A stretch of DNA of 64,000 nucleotides from UBA1952 sp965246855 (GCA_965246855.1 CBDFFP010000003.1:496001-560000); one strand, 5' to 3'; shown: positions 17,331-26,554, counted from the first letter of the stretch. The notes: generated from the letters alone by a model not told the origin. Numbers and translations: made by a program.

Positions 17331-17867
17331 ATGATGACCTTTCGCAAATTAGTGCTACTCTGTTTCTGCTTTCTTTCACTCACCGCTTTCGTGCCGCAGA
17401 AAAAGAAAGGTGGAAAAGTGCAGGAGGAAACACCGGCTCCTACCGACTATAAAAAGATTGGCGCGCCACTCCCCGCAATTCGGGCCGTCGGGCCGAAAGG
17501 AACGGTTTTTACGGAAAAAGAAATTGACACCACCGGGAATTTTTTCCTTATGCTGTTTAATCCAACCTGTGGTCATTGCGAAGATGCCACGAGGATGCTG
17601 GAAAAGCATCTGGACCTGTTTCGGGACAATCAGATTCTGCTTTTGTCGGCTGCCGGGATGATGCCCTATATGGATTATTTTGACGCGACCACTAAAGTTT
17701 ATCAATACCCAAAAATTCAGGTTGGCGTAGACAGTGCCGGGGTAATTGAGAAGACTTTTATTTACAATTCGCTACCGCAGATAAACATCTACGACAAAGA
17801 CCACAAGCTACTGAAAATCTTCACCGGCGACGTGTCAATAGACTCGTTGCGGCCTTACATCCGGTAA
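17331..17867 (+). CDS. Thioredoxin-fold (TlpA/AhpC-type) envelope protein
   Basis: A 178-residue protein with an N-terminal hydrophobic signal/anchor (FRKLVLLCFCFLSLTAF) followed by KKKGGK and a thioredoxin-like domain. The redox motif is Cys80-Gly-His-Cys83 in FNPTCGHCEDATRML, where TlpA proteins have W-C-x-x-C. It likely acts in the periplasm in thiol exchange, but the partner is unknown. The start at 17331 (ATGATG) was preferred because a longer frame from 17223 would overlap the start region of the divergent rarA gene. TATCTTCG at 17318-17325 could be its promoter. Confidence 0.75.
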   Translation: MMTFRKLVLLCFCFLSLTAFVPQKKKGGKVQEETPAPTDYKKIGAPLPAIRAVGPKGTVFTEKEIDTTGNFFLMLFNPTCGHCEDATRMLEKHLDLFRDNQILLLSAAGMMPYMDYFDATTKVYQYPKIQVGVDSAGVIEKTFIYNSLPQINIYDKDHKLLKIFTGDVSIDSLRPYIR

Positions 17868-17882
17868 GATTTCCGGGGATTA

Positions 17883-18353
17883 TTACGCTACTTGCCCCTT
17901 CACGAAATCGCGTACTTTACGCACATAGTCGAAGTATCCAGCCTCCAGGCGAACCCACATAATGATGAAGATCAGCAGGCCAATACCAATAAGCGGCAGT
18001 GTGATGAAGACGTTTTCATCCTGTGCACGCAAATAGCCTATTGTGCCGGCAACAATCATGAAGACAGAGAAAATCAGCACGAGCAACGGCCCGCCCTGAT
18101 CCACACGGCGCATGTGGGAATACAGTAGCACATCCGTCTTTTGGTCTTTGCGAGACTTCAGATTCACCCGCGTAACCGGCAGCGTTTTTACGGATTCCAG
18201 CTCTTCAGCATGAGGCACAATACGGATGCCGTGGTCGGTATCTACCACCTCAAAATCCAATCCATGCACATTGGTATGGCGGCCCAAAAGTTTTTGACGA
18301 ATGTCGTCGGCTGACTGGGAAGAAACGAGACGATAGGAACGGTTAAAGAACAT
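17883..18353 (-). CDS. Small two-helix membrane protein, unrecognised family
   Basis: A 156-residue protein. Residues 1-85 are soluble and of mixed charge (a phosphopantetheine- or PH-like fold is not evident). Two hydrophobic helices follow: GGPLLVLIFSVFMIVAGTIGYL at about 88-109 and ITLPLIGIGLLIFIIMWVRL at about 117-136. A short basic tail ends the protein (YVRKVRDFVKGQVA). I do not recognise the family. It is convergent with the thioredoxin-fold gene, 15 bp apart, and its own start MFFNRSYRLV is preceded by an AT-rich stretch. Confidence 0.7.
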   Translation of the reverse strand: MFFNRSYRLVSSQSADDIRQKLLGRHTNVHGLDFEVVDTDHGIRIVPHAEELESVKTLPVTRVNLKSRKDQKTDVLLYSHMRRVDQGGPLLVLIFSVFMIVAGTIGYLRAQDENVFITLPLIGIGLLIFIIMWVRLEAGYFDYVRKVRDFVKGQVA

Positions 18354-18485
18354 GGGGAGGATTTTTGGAGAAGGAAAGCCAATGGTTTTCGGGCGTTAAA
18401 ATACTCCGCATTTTTTCCCTGTGCAAGGCCGCGCTAAAATTATTTTTCACAGGACACTTTTTTTACTCTTTCGTATCCTCTTTCG

Positions 18486-21400
18486 TTATCGCGTCGTGCC
18501 GTTTATGTTCTGATAATAGCGTTGCACCATCTCCCGGTAATAGGGTTTCAAATCCGCCGGAACCGTGCGATAGCCTTCCAAAAGTGCCTTGTGTTGTTGC
18601 AAGATACGCTGCAATTCCGCAGGCATTGGCCGGGGAAGATTCATGCCTGCGGTGGATGCGCGTTTATTGTCCTGTTCCTGTTCGCGCAGGGCTTTATCTG
18701 CTTCCAAAAGGCGCGTCGCAATCTCGCTTTGGCGCATCGCCAATTCCGGCGTCAGGCGACGGTTTACAAGGTCTTCTTCGGTGCGATCCATCTTCTGTGC
18801 AATCTCGCGGAGAAGTTTTGCCGCCGCCGGGTTTCCATTGCCGGTAAGCTTGCTTACGAGCTGCTGTACCTGCCGACGAATGGCAGCTTGCTGCTCGGCA
18901 AAGCGTGCTAGTTGTTCCGCGTCGCCGTTCTCGCCTTCGGTTCCGTTTTGTCCGCCACCAGAGCCGGAGCCACCGCCTTCGCTACCTCCGGGACTTTTAC
19001 CGTCTTTTCCGTTTTTCCCCTGCCCTTCTTTCCCATCCTTGCCTTGACCGTCTTTGCCTTCACTGCCGGGTTTCTGGCCTTGTTGTCCGCCGGGTTTTTG
19101 ACCGCCTTGCTTGCGCGAAGCGGTTTGCGCGGCCTGTTGCATCGCGTTGCCCAGTTGTTGTTGTCCGGAGATAATATCCTGTAATTGTCCGCCGCTGCCT
19201 TGTCCCGATTTTCCGGGCTTCGGTTTGCCGCCGCCGGGCTTAGAGCAGGAGCCAGAACTGCCTTCACTCTGTTGCTGCGCTTGTTGTTGCATCAGGCTTC
19301 CTAAAAGCTCATTCAGCATCAGCGCCAAGTTGTTGGTGTGCGTCATGGCATATTGCTGCGACTGCGCCGCCTGTCCGGTCTGCCGGTCATTGAGTGCACT
19401 GGTAGCATTGGAAAGAGACGATTCCAGTCCGGCGGTTTCTTTGTTCACCGCAGCGGAAAGCTGAAAGATGCGTTTACTCAAGGCATACAAGGAGTCGCGG
19501 ATGATGTGGGAAGCGGTGTATTGCCGCGACTGCTCCGAAATGGCGTTGAGGTATTCCGGCGAAGCAGCCGAAGTGGTTTTCACTTTGTTCACCAAGCCTT
19601 CTTCGGAAAAAGAAAGCCGCACGAGGTTGGTAAGAATCTGCCGCGTCGCGCGGATGTCAATGTCTAATTGCTCCGGCGAAGAACCACCCGCTGCACCGCG
19701 CAAGCTCTCCGCCATTTCTTGTAGTTTCTGCTTCGCCTGTTGCTGCGCTTTGGAAGCATTTTGCTTCTGGTTTTGGTTCAACTGCTCGCTGCTTTGCTGC
19801 ATGGAATTTCCGGCTTCCTTGCCTGCCTGCTCGCTCTTGTTAAGCTCTTTCTCCTCGGCTTTCGTGGCTTGCTCCACAGCTTCTTTCAGGTCTTTTTTTA
19901 AGGCCTCTTGCAACTCTTTTTGAAGGTCTTTTTGCTCCTGCGAAAGGGCTTCATTGTTGCGCTCGCCTTTGTCGGTTTTGTCTTTCAGGTCACCTTGCTT
20001 TTGCGCGAGGCTTTCCATTTTGGCGGCGAGGTCTTCCAGCTTCAACTGCTGTTCCAGTTTCTTCATTAGCTCCTGCAAGCGTTGCAAATCCATGTTGAAC
20101 AGCTTGTTGTCCTGCTCCAGTTTTTGCAGCGTCTGCACGGCTTTGTCTTTGTTCAGCTTTTGCATCAGTTCTTGCAGCTTCTGCATCTGCTCGGCCAGTT
20201 CTTTGTTCAGAAGGCGGTCCATCTGTTCTTTCAGGGCTTCGGTTTTTTCCTTCGCGTCCTCGGTCATGTTGCGGTTCTCGCGCTGCTTCATGCCTTCCTC
20301 AAAGCGCTTTTTCGCGGTCTCCAACTTCTGTTTGATTTCTTCCTGTTGGTCCATCATTTCCTGCAGGGCGGCTTTGGATTCCGGGCTGGTCTCGTCGCTT
20401 TGCAGAAGCTGCGATTGCAGATCTTTTGTGGCTTTTTGAAGTTCTTTGTTTTCTTTGGAAGAACTGCTCAAACCCTGGGCCACCTGCTTTGCATTTTCCG
20501 CCAGGAACTCTTCTGTTTTCTTCCCACCGGTACGGTCAAAATACTGTTCGGCACTGCGCGTAACCTTTGGGCCATTCACGCCGTCGTTGTCCCACGCTTC
20601 CACCCAATAGCGCATCCGCTGTCCGCTGCCAAGCACAGCAGAGGCGTCAAAATAATGCTGGAAAGAAGAGGCTTTCTTTCCGCCTAAAGGCAGGTTCACG
20701 CTTTTGGTGGAAAGGATTTTTCCGTCGCTGGTCAAGACCGTGGCTACGAAAGTGGTGCGGCTCAAACCGTAGTCATCGCCTGCGGTTCCGGTGAGCAAAA
20801 CCTGCGAGCCGGTGCTGCTGTCGCCGTAGTTGCTCAGCTCAATGGTGGGTGGCGCATCGGGGATGACGTGCACGCGGAAGGCCTGGCTTTCCGACAAGCG
20901 GCTACGGGTGTTTTGGGCCAGAAAACGAACGGTGGTGTCGCGCAGGAAACGAAAGGAAGCGCCGAAGAAATTGCCGGTTTTGGGCAGGATTCCGGCGGGT
21001 GTTTCGCCGAGGAAGATTTGGATGTTGTCTGTTGCTTTTGCAGTGAGCAGCCACGAAACCTGTGTGCCTGCGGGGATGCTTAAGTCGCCGATAGAATTGC
21101 GTGTTTCCGCCGTGCGGCCTGTGTAAGCAGGATAAGCAAGCTGCACTTTCACGGAAAGCAAAAGCGGTTTCGGCAACACTTTCACCACGTAGGTTTTGGA
21201 ATTGAATCCGCTGCCCGAAAGCCGGAAGGGAATATCGGCGTTCACCTTTTCAAACTTCGCGGAGAACACGCCGCTTTCGGTTTTCATCGGGCGGCGCTCG
21301 TCGCCGGTGAGGACTTCCATTTGGGCGGGCAGGGCGCGGCCTGAAGCTTTGGCGCGAAGCACAAAATCTTCGCCTTCCGGCACGGTCAGCGTATTTCCAT

Positions 21401-22007
21401 TCAAAAGGACAAAATCAAAAGGGGCGGGTTTTTCAAAAGCGGTTGCGGGCTGTAGAAGTCGCTCGCCGGTGGTGCGGAAAGCGCCGGGCGAAAGGAGCAG
21501 GAAAAGCAGCAAAATGCCCAGCACGGGCAAGAGCCACGGCAGGTATTTTTTGTTCTTTCCAAAGTCGATGGCGCGAGTGATGGGAATGGGGGAAAGCTGT
21601 GCGGATTTCTGTTCAATAGACGCGAGTAAAAGGTCGGAATGGGCGCCGGAAACCGCACTGTTTCCGAGTTGCAAAACGTTGAGCATCTTATCGCCTACTT
21701 CCGAAAAATGGCGACCGGCGATAACGGCGGCTTCCTCCCGCGAAAGGGTTTTGCCCATGCGCGCCATTTTGGAAAGCGGCAACACAATCCAGAAGACTAA
21801 TGCCGCCGTGGCGAAAATTCCCACTGCCGAAAGCAGCGGAATTTTGACGAGCGGTGGCAGATAGAAAAAGTATTCGCCCAGCCCGGCAATTAAAAGCACG
21901 GTGAGCAGGGACGCGAGCAGCACGAGTCCGCCGCGCAGAAGCTGGTTGGCGTAGTATTTCCGGATAAAACCGTCTAAATGGGAAAGCAGCAGTTGGTAAG
22001 CGTTCAT
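18486..22007 (-). CDS. DUF4175 family large membrane-anchored coiled-coil protein
   Basis: A 1173-residue protein. Two or three N-terminal helices (LLRGGLVLLASLLTVLLIAG, LLSAVGIFATAALVFWIVL) and a third near residue 165 are followed by a beta-rich region, about 350 residues of charged coiled coil (KELAEQMQKLQELMQKLNKD, EQKDLQKELQEALKKDLKEA), a Q-rich segment, and a Gly/Lys/Gln low-complexity tract (GKDGQGKDGKEGQGKNGKDG) before a helical C-terminus. This order is that of Bacteroidota DUF4175 proteins, whose function is unknown. The start MNAYQLLLSHL at 22007 was chosen; a start at 22034 adds nine atypical residues. Neighbours give no clue to its role. Confidence 0.85.
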   Translation of the reverse strand: MNAYQLLLSHLDGFIRKYYANQLLRGGLVLLASLLTVLLIAGLGEYFFYLPPLVKIPLLSAVGIFATAALVFWIVLPLSKMARMGKTLSREEAAVIAGRHFSEVGDKMLNVLQLGNSAVSGAHSDLLLASIEQKSAQLSPIPITRAIDFGKNKKYLPWLLPVLGILLLFLLLSPGAFRTTGERLLQPATAFEKPAPFDFVLLNGNTLTVPEGEDFVLRAKASGRALPAQMEVLTGDERRPMKTESGVFSAKFEKVNADIPFRLSGSGFNSKTYVVKVLPKPLLLSVKVQLAYPAYTGRTAETRNSIGDLSIPAGTQVSWLLTAKATDNIQIFLGETPAGILPKTGNFFGASFRFLRDTTVRFLAQNTRSRLSESQAFRVHVIPDAPPTIELSNYGDSSTGSQVLLTGTAGDDYGLSRTTFVATVLTSDGKILSTKSVNLPLGGKKASSFQHYFDASAVLGSGQRMRYWVEAWDNDGVNGPKVTRSAEQYFDRTGGKKTEEFLAENAKQVAQGLSSSSKENKELQKATKDLQSQLLQSDETSPESKAALQEMMDQQEEIKQKLETAKKRFEEGMKQRENRNMTEDAKEKTEALKEQMDRLLNKELAEQMQKLQELMQKLNKDKAVQTLQKLEQDNKLFNMDLQRLQELMKKLEQQLKLEDLAAKMESLAQKQGDLKDKTDKGERNNEALSQEQKDLQKELQEALKKDLKEAVEQATKAEEKELNKSEQAGKEAGNSMQQSSEQLNQNQKQNASKAQQQAKQKLQEMAESLRGAAGGSSPEQLDIDIRATRQILTNLVRLSFSEEGLVNKVKTTSAASPEYLNAISEQSRQYTASHIIRDSLYALSKRIFQLSAAVNKETAGLESSLSNATSALNDRQTGQAAQSQQYAMTHTNNLALMLNELLGSLMQQQAQQQSEGSSGSCSKPGGGKPKPGKSGQGSGGQLQDIISGQQQLGNAMQQAAQTASRKQGGQKPGGQQGQKPGSEGKDGQGKDGKEGQGKNGKDGKSPGGSEGGGSGSGGGQNGTEGENGDAEQLARFAEQQAAIRRQVQQLVSKLTGNGNPAAAKLLREIAQKMDRTEEDLVNRRLTPELAMRQSEIATRLLEADKALREQEQDNKRASTAGMNLPRPMPAELQRILQQHKALLEGYRTVPADLKPYYREMVQRYYQNINGTTR

Positions 22008-22244
22008 TTGTGAAGTCGGGATAGGTCTTTCCAAAACAATTTCTAAAGATAAGAAGTTGGGTTGGAGGGAATTGTTCGGTGGGCGTTAAAAAACGGGCGC
22101 GTTAAGGATTCTGGGTTTGCCGGAAGTGGTGGATTTTGTTTGGAGATGAGGACGTTCCCGGTTATTGCGGCCTTGAAGGGGAATAAGAGGACAACTAAGG
22201 ACTATTTTCATTAAACCATTTTGTGCTATTAGGCAACTATTGAA

Positions 22245-22664
22245 GCAAGTAGCCGAACTAATGGCGCAAGTAGCCGAACTATTGAAGCAAGTGAGTCAAC
22301 TAATGACGCAAGTAGCTGAACTAATGGAGCAAGTAGCCAATCTAACGTAGCAAGTACGCAATCTAATGGAGCAAGTAGCCGAACTAACGTAGCAAGTACG
22401 CAATCTAACGAAGCAAGTAAGCTAACTAATGACGCAAGTAGCTGAACTAATGGAGCAAGTAGCTGAACTAACGTAGCAAGTAGCCAATCTAACGTAGCAA
22501 GTACGCAATCTAACGAAGCAAGTAGCCGAACTAACGTAGCAAGTACGCAATCTAACGAAGCAAGTAAGCTAACTAATGAAGCAAGTAGCCGAACTAATGG
22601 CGCCAGTAGCCGAACTATTGATGCCAGTAGCCAATCTAACTTAGCAAGTACACAATCTGTGAGA
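22245..22664. repeat. 21-bp tandem array III: twenty units with GCAAGT...CT core
   Basis: GCAAGT (GCCAGT in units 18 and 19) begins every 21 bp from 22245 to 22644, twenty times without an indel. After AGT, six bases lead to ACT (TCT in some units), giving an AGT-N6-ACT dyad. Units 5-9 match units 12-16 almost base for base, a 147-bp block duplication. One + strand frame reads as coiled-coil-like heptads (AELMEQV), but it is broken by many TAG and TGA codons. The array lies in the 812-bp gap between the DUF4175 start (22007) and the toxin stop (22820). I see nothing else in 22008-22244 or 22665-22819. Confidence 0.95.
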
Positions 22665-22819
22665 GGATTTGCCGCGGTTAGGACCGGGAGGGTCTGAAAG
22701 GAGGTGGGATGGATTTAGGTTTTATACGGATTTTAAAACACAGGAAATGACAGACTTCTTGCGAGAGGGCTTTTTATGCTACGACGAAGGCGGGAAGCCT
22801 TTGCTGAACCGCGGGGGCA

Positions 22820-23176
22820 TCACCGGGAAGCGTAGAGCCGCTGCCGGATGTTTTCTTTATCTACAACCGTGAAGGCATTTTCAAAAGCAATTCCTTGCCG
22901 CAGCAGTTCCAAAAGTATTTTTCCGGCAAAAAGCGGATGCTGTTCTTTGTTTCGGAAGTACACAACGGCGGGTAGATTCCCACCGCCATAACGGAAAACC
23001 AATTCGCCATAATCCCGGTCAAACGTCAGGATAACAAGGCTTTCCCGCTGCGCGATTTCCACAACTTCTTTATCGGAGATTCCCCCAAAATCTTCCTGAA
23101 TACTCTTTACAAACAAGCCATTCTCCCTTAGAAGCACCAAGCTGGGACGGGGGAAGTTTTCGTTCGCCAGAAACAT
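22820..23176 (-). CDS. PIN-like (DUF5615) toxin of a toxin-antitoxin pair
   Basis: A 118-residue protein starting MFLANENFPRPSLVLLRENG, the usual opening of DUF5615 PIN-like nucleases. Acidic residues expected at the active site are Glu6 in ANENF, Asp36 in SDKEV, and Asp53/Asp55 in TFDRDYGEL. These proteins are thought to cleave RNA. The ATG at 23176 lies 2 bp after the stop of the DUF433 gene, so the two are translationally linked. A longer frame to 23437 only overlaps the antitoxin and was rejected. Confidence 0.85.
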   Translation of the reverse strand: MFLANENFPRPSLVLLRENGLFVKSIQEDFGGISDKEVVEIAQRESLVILTFDRDYGELVFRYGGGNLPAVVYFRNKEQHPLFAGKILLELLRQGIAFENAFTVVDKENIRQRLYASR

Positions 23177-23178
23177 GC

Positions 23179-23412
23179 TTAAGCTGCCGGAATAGAGAAG
23201 TAAAACTCGTTGCGCACGCAGTCTTGCAGGTATGCAAAAACGGCTCGCAGAGAAGCATCTGTAAGGTGCGGGTAGCTTTCCAAAAGCTGTGCTTCGCTCC
23301 AACCAGCGGACAGCAATTCCAAGATAAGTTCTACGGAAATGCGCGTGCCTTTGAGGATGGGTTTTCCCAGAAGAATGTCTTTGTCGGAAGTGATGTAGTC
23401 CTGCCAGATCAT
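23179..23412 (-). CDS. DUF433 antitoxin (VapB-like)
   Basis: A 77-residue protein with the DUF433 signature: ITSDKDILLGKPILKGTRISVELILELLSAG followed by WSEAQLLESYPHLT. DUF433 proteins have a winged-helix-like fold, bind their own promoter and neutralise the adjacent PIN-like toxin. It is first in the two-gene operon, the usual order. The promoter must lie in the 71-bp gap shared with divergent mutS2, so operator binding could also affect mutS2; that is inference. Confidence 0.87.
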   Translation of the reverse strand: MIWQDYITSDKDILLGKPILKGTRISVELILELLSAGWSEAQLLESYPHLTDASLRAVFAYLQDCVRNEFYFSIPAA

Positions 23413-23457
23413 TTTTCAAAAATAGCCCTTTTCCCAACCATAGCCCTGGCTTGCTGT

Positions 23458-23465
23458 TACCTTTG
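23458..23465 (+). promoter_or_regulatory. -7 promoter element for mutS2 (TACCTTTG)
   Basis: TACCTTTG fits TAnnTTTG and lies 18 bp before the ATG at 23484, so the leader is short. The gap of only 71 bp also has to hold the promoter of the divergent antitoxin gene. Confidence 0.6.
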
Positions 23466-23483
23466 CCGCCCTTGTAGAAAATT

Positions 23484-25592
23484 ATGATGCACCTGTATCC
23501 GGCGAGTGCAGCCGACGGACTGGAGTTTGGAAAAATCCAGCAACTTCTCCTTAATTATTGCCGTACCGACGATGCGCGCGAGCGGGTGCAACGCCTGAAA
23601 CCGATGACGCGCTTTGAGGCCGTAGAGCGCGCTTTGAAGCAGACCGAAGAATACAAAAATACGCTTGGCCCGGACGCATTTCCGGGCGATTTTACCCGCA
23701 ATATTTCTAAAGAACTGCGGCTGCTGGAGATTCAGAACTCGGTGCTTTCGGGCGATGCGTTGCTTTCCCTGGCAAGTCTTGCCAACACGATGCGCGACGT
23801 GCTGCGCTGGTTTGCGGGCAGGCCGGGCTTCTACCCGACGCTGCGCGAGTTGATTGCGGAATTGAAGTTTGAAAAAGAAATCGTGGAGATTGTTTCTGCG
23901 GCGATTGACGATGGCGGACAAGTGCGCGATACGGCTTCGCGGGAGTTGATGAGCATTCGCACCAGCCTGCAAAGCCGGCGGAACGAGCTGCGGAAATTGT
24001 TTGAAAGCGTGCTGCGGAAATTGAGTAAGCAAGGCTATCTGGCCGACATCTCGGAAGGGTTTTTGAACGGGCGGCGCACCGTGGCGATTAACGCAGAAAA
24101 CAAGCGCATGGTGAAGGGCATTCTGCACGGCGAAAGCGACACTAGCCGGACGGTTTTTATTGAGCCGGAAGAGACGATTGAAATGAACAACGAGGTGTTT
24201 TCCTTAGAGCGCGCCGAAGGCCGGGAAATCCAGCGCATCCTTCAAGAAACGACGGCGAAGCTGCGGGTGTATGCGCCGGTGCTGCAACATTATTTCAAGC
24301 TGAGCGGCATTTTTGATTTTATCCGCTGCAAGGCGCTGTTGGCGCAGGAGCTGGACGCGCACATGCCGCGCCTGAGCAATCATCCCGGCGTGGCGTTGGT
24401 AAAGGCGCGGCATCCGCTGCTTTATCTCCACAATAAAGCCGCCGGAAAGCCGGTGGAGCCGCTCCATCTGACGCTGGACCGGAAGGATAGAATCTTGATT
24501 ATTTCCGGGCCGAATGCGGGCGGGAAAACGGTGAGCATGAAGACGGTGGGACTGCTGCAAATCATGGCGCAAAGCGGGCTGTTGATTCCCGCCGACCCTG
24601 CCTCGGAAGTGGGGCTTTTCAAAAACCTGTTCATCCATATTGGCGACACGCAGAGCATTGAAAATGAGTTGAGTACTTACAGCGCGCACCTGCGGGACAT
24701 GAAGTATTTTATGGACTTTGCGAGTGGCAAAACGCTGTTTTTTATTGACGAACTTGGCTCTGGTTCCGACCCCGCGCTGGGCGGCGCTTTTGCCGAAGCG
24801 ATTGTGGAAGAGCTGGCTTCGCGCAACGCGATTGGCATTATCACGACGCACTACCTGAACCTGAAAGTGATGGCCGGAAAAGTGGCGGGCATCGTGAACG
24901 GCGCGATGCTGTTTGACGAAGAAGCACTGGAACCGCGCTACCGGCTGACGCTGGGCAAGCCGGGTTCCTCCTACACGTTTGCGATTGCGCTACGGAGTGG
25001 GCTGCCGCAAAAAGTGATTGACCGCGCGCGAAACCTCACCGAGCGCGGCCACCACAAGCTGGACAACCTCTTGCACCAAACCGAGCAACAGGGCCTGCGG
25101 CTGGGCGAAAAAGAAAAGACGCTGGACGAGAAGATTGACGCTGCCGAGCGCGCCCGGATTTACTATGAGGAGATTGCCGACAAGGAAAAGCAGCGCGTGC
25201 ATTTTGAGACGCTGAAACTGCAAAACCAGATTAAGAAGGAGGAGGTGGATTACCTGCGCGAAACGGAGCGGAAGTTTAAGCAGATTGTGCAGGACTGGAA
25301 GAAAGTGGAGAACAAAGGCGAGGTGATAGACGCGGCGGAGAAGATTCTGTTCCGGAAGAAAAGCGTGCTTGCCAATCAGTCGGTGGCGAAGAAGATGGAC
25401 AAGACCTACGAGGCGGTTGGCGGGGTGCCACAGATAGGCGATTTGGTGCGCAACAAAACGACGCATCAGGTGGGGACGCTTACGGAAATCCGGGAGAAAC
25501 GCGGGATTGTGAAGGTGGCGAAGATGCCGTTTAATGTAGAGTTGGGGGAGTTGCTGGTGGTGCGGAAGAAGGGGGAGAAGGAAGGGAAGTAA
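23484..25592 (+). CDS. MutS2-family ATPase lacking the C-terminal Smr domain
   Basis: A 702-residue MutS2 homologue. MutS2 acts in suppression of recombination or in rescue of collided ribosomes rather than in mismatch repair. The N-terminal helical core domain (residues about 1-300) leads to the ATPase: Walker A ISGPNAGGKTVSMKT, the STYSAHL segment, Walker B LFFIDELGSGSDPALGG and the TTHYLNLK H-loop. A long coiled coil (EKEKTLDEKIDAAERARIYYEEIADKEKQ region) follows, then a KOW-like domain (IGDLVRNKTTHQVGTLTEI) at 645-695. The protein ends there; the Smr nuclease domain usual in this family is absent and no downstream frame supplies it. Confidence 0.88.
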   Translation: MMHLYPASAADGLEFGKIQQLLLNYCRTDDARERVQRLKPMTRFEAVERALKQTEEYKNTLGPDAFPGDFTRNISKELRLLEIQNSVLSGDALLSLASLANTMRDVLRWFAGRPGFYPTLRELIAELKFEKEIVEIVSAAIDDGGQVRDTASRELMSIRTSLQSRRNELRKLFESVLRKLSKQGYLADISEGFLNGRRTVAINAENKRMVKGILHGESDTSRTVFIEPEETIEMNNEVFSLERAEGREIQRILQETTAKLRVYAPVLQHYFKLSGIFDFIRCKALLAQELDAHMPRLSNHPGVALVKARHPLLYLHNKAAGKPVEPLHLTLDRKDRILIISGPNAGGKTVSMKTVGLLQIMAQSGLLIPADPASEVGLFKNLFIHIGDTQSIENELSTYSAHLRDMKYFMDFASGKTLFFIDELGSGSDPALGGAFAEAIVEELASRNAIGIITTHYLNLKVMAGKVAGIVNGAMLFDEEALEPRYRLTLGKPGSSYTFAIALRSGLPQKVIDRARNLTERGHHKLDNLLHQTEQQGLRLGEKEKTLDEKIDAAERARIYYEEIADKEKQRVHFETLKLQNQIKKEEVDYLRETERKFKQIVQDWKKVENKGEVIDAAEKILFRKKSVLANQSVAKKMDKTYEAVGGVPQIGDLVRNKTTHQVGTLTEIREKRGIVKVAKMPFNVELGELLVVRKKGEKEGK

Positions 25593-25598
25593 AAGGCT

Positions 25599-25606
25599 TA
25601 TTTTTG
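25599..25606 (+). promoter_or_regulatory. -7 promoter element before the DUF2683 gene (TATTTTTG)
   Basis: TATTTTTG fits TAnnTTTG and ends 5 bp before the ATG at 25612. A start site about 7 bp downstream would give a leaderless message. Confidence 0.5.
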
Positions 25607-25611
25607 TAACT

Positions 25612-25797
25612 ATGGAAGCTGTAATTGCATATCCCCAAAGCGAGGATCAAAAAGCCGCTCTTACTGCGGTTTTAAAGGTGTTAAACATCCCTTACGAACT
25701 GGAGGGAGAACGCCCTTACAATCTGGAGTTTGTTGCACGTATTCTGGCAGAGAAAGAGGCCGGAAATTACAAAGTCATTCCGATGAAAGATTTATAG
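25612..25797 (+). CDS. DUF2683-like small protein (antitoxin-like)
   Basis: A 61-residue protein that opens MEAVIAYPQSEDQKAALTAVLKVLNIPYELE and continues YNLEFVARILAEKEAGNY. This resembles small Bacteroidota DUF2683 proteins, which are often encoded next to RelE/ParE-type toxins. No toxin gene follows: the next gene, 25 bp on, is a secreted peptidase-like protein. It may be a solitary antitoxin or may work with an unlinked toxin. The family call is from its opening pattern, so moderately sure. Confidence 0.65.
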   Translation: MEAVIAYPQSEDQKAALTAVLKVLNIPYELEGERPYNLEFVARILAEKEAGNYKVIPMKDL

Positions 25798-25822
25798 AAA
25801 TAGTATTTTACATCTCCAACTC

Positions 25823-26554
25823 ATGCGCAAGGCCACACTCCTGTTCGTTACTTTGGTTTACAGTCTTATTGCATCCGCACAGGTAGCAGTAAGCAATTCA
25901 AAGGAATCTCCGAAATGGATTGTTATTCCTAGTGAGAGTATTGACTTCTACTTTCAAGATACGGTCAATCTCCCTATGCCAGCCTATGAATTTGTAGCAT
26001 CAAGGGAAATGGCTTATCAGAAATTGAACACGTTTTTCCAAGCTACACTTCCCAAGCGGCTTCAGTTTTATGTATGGACAGACCCAAAACTGGCAGAAAG
26101 ACTTTTAGGTATTCCTCTGGGCTTTTCTTCTGCCCAAAACTGTGTTTGCAACGTCCTTTCTAACCAAACGCGTGGCCATGAAATAACGCACGTTTTAAGC
26201 TATTGGGCTTGGGGAGAGCCTCGTGTTGAGAAAACACTCTTTATAGACGAGGGCTTAGCAACTGCTTTTAATTTAAGACGAGGAGTTGATTTTTTAGAGG
26301 AAGTTCGCGCACCCCTGAAAGCGAGCGGCTATAAATCTATTCTGGAGGTCTGGGAGTCAAGCGCTATTATAAATGCAAATTTGCTTTACCCAGCCGGAGG
26401 GGCTTTTATGCAGTATGCTTTCAAAAAACTACCAAAAACTGATTTTCAGGCACTGGTGAAATACCAAACCATAACGCACACAAAAAGCGTTTTGGGTCAG
26501 GAACGTTTTAAAGCATTTATCGCTGATTTTGACAAACTGGTTGGATTGAAGTAG
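25823..26554 (+). CDS. Secreted HExxH metallopeptidase-like protein
   Basis: A 243-residue protein with a signal peptide (MRKATLLFVTLVYSLIASAQ). The zinc motif is HEITH at about residues 118-122, and the downstream IDEGLATAF supplies the acidic ligand about 25 residues later, the arrangement of gluzincins of the peptidase MA type. The basic motif RGHEITHVLSYWAWGE is well formed, so it is probably active in the periplasm or outside the cell. Its substrate is unknown. It follows the DUF2683 gene by 25 bp and may share its transcript. Confidence 0.72.
   Translation: MRKATLLFVTLVYSLIASAQVAVSNSKESPKWIVIPSESIDFYFQDTVNLPMPAYEFVASREMAYQKLNTFFQATLPKRLQFYVWTDPKLAERLLGIPLGFSSAQNCVCNVLSNQTRGHEITHVLSYWAWGEPRVEKTLFIDEGLATAFNLRRGVDFLEEVRAPLKASGYKSILEVWESSAIINANLLYPAGGAFMQYAFKKLPKTDFQALVKYQTITHTKSVLGQERFKAFIADFDKLVGLK

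Noticed and set aside
19468..20687. Long + strand frames opposite the DUF4175 coiled coil
   Set aside because: Ser/Cys/Phe-rich translations are the usual antisense shadow of a Lys/Glu/Gln-rich coiled coil.
22245..22664. CRISPR array
   Set aside because: The period is 21 bp with drift across the whole unit; there are no alternating conserved repeats and unique spacers of about 30 bp and no cas genes.
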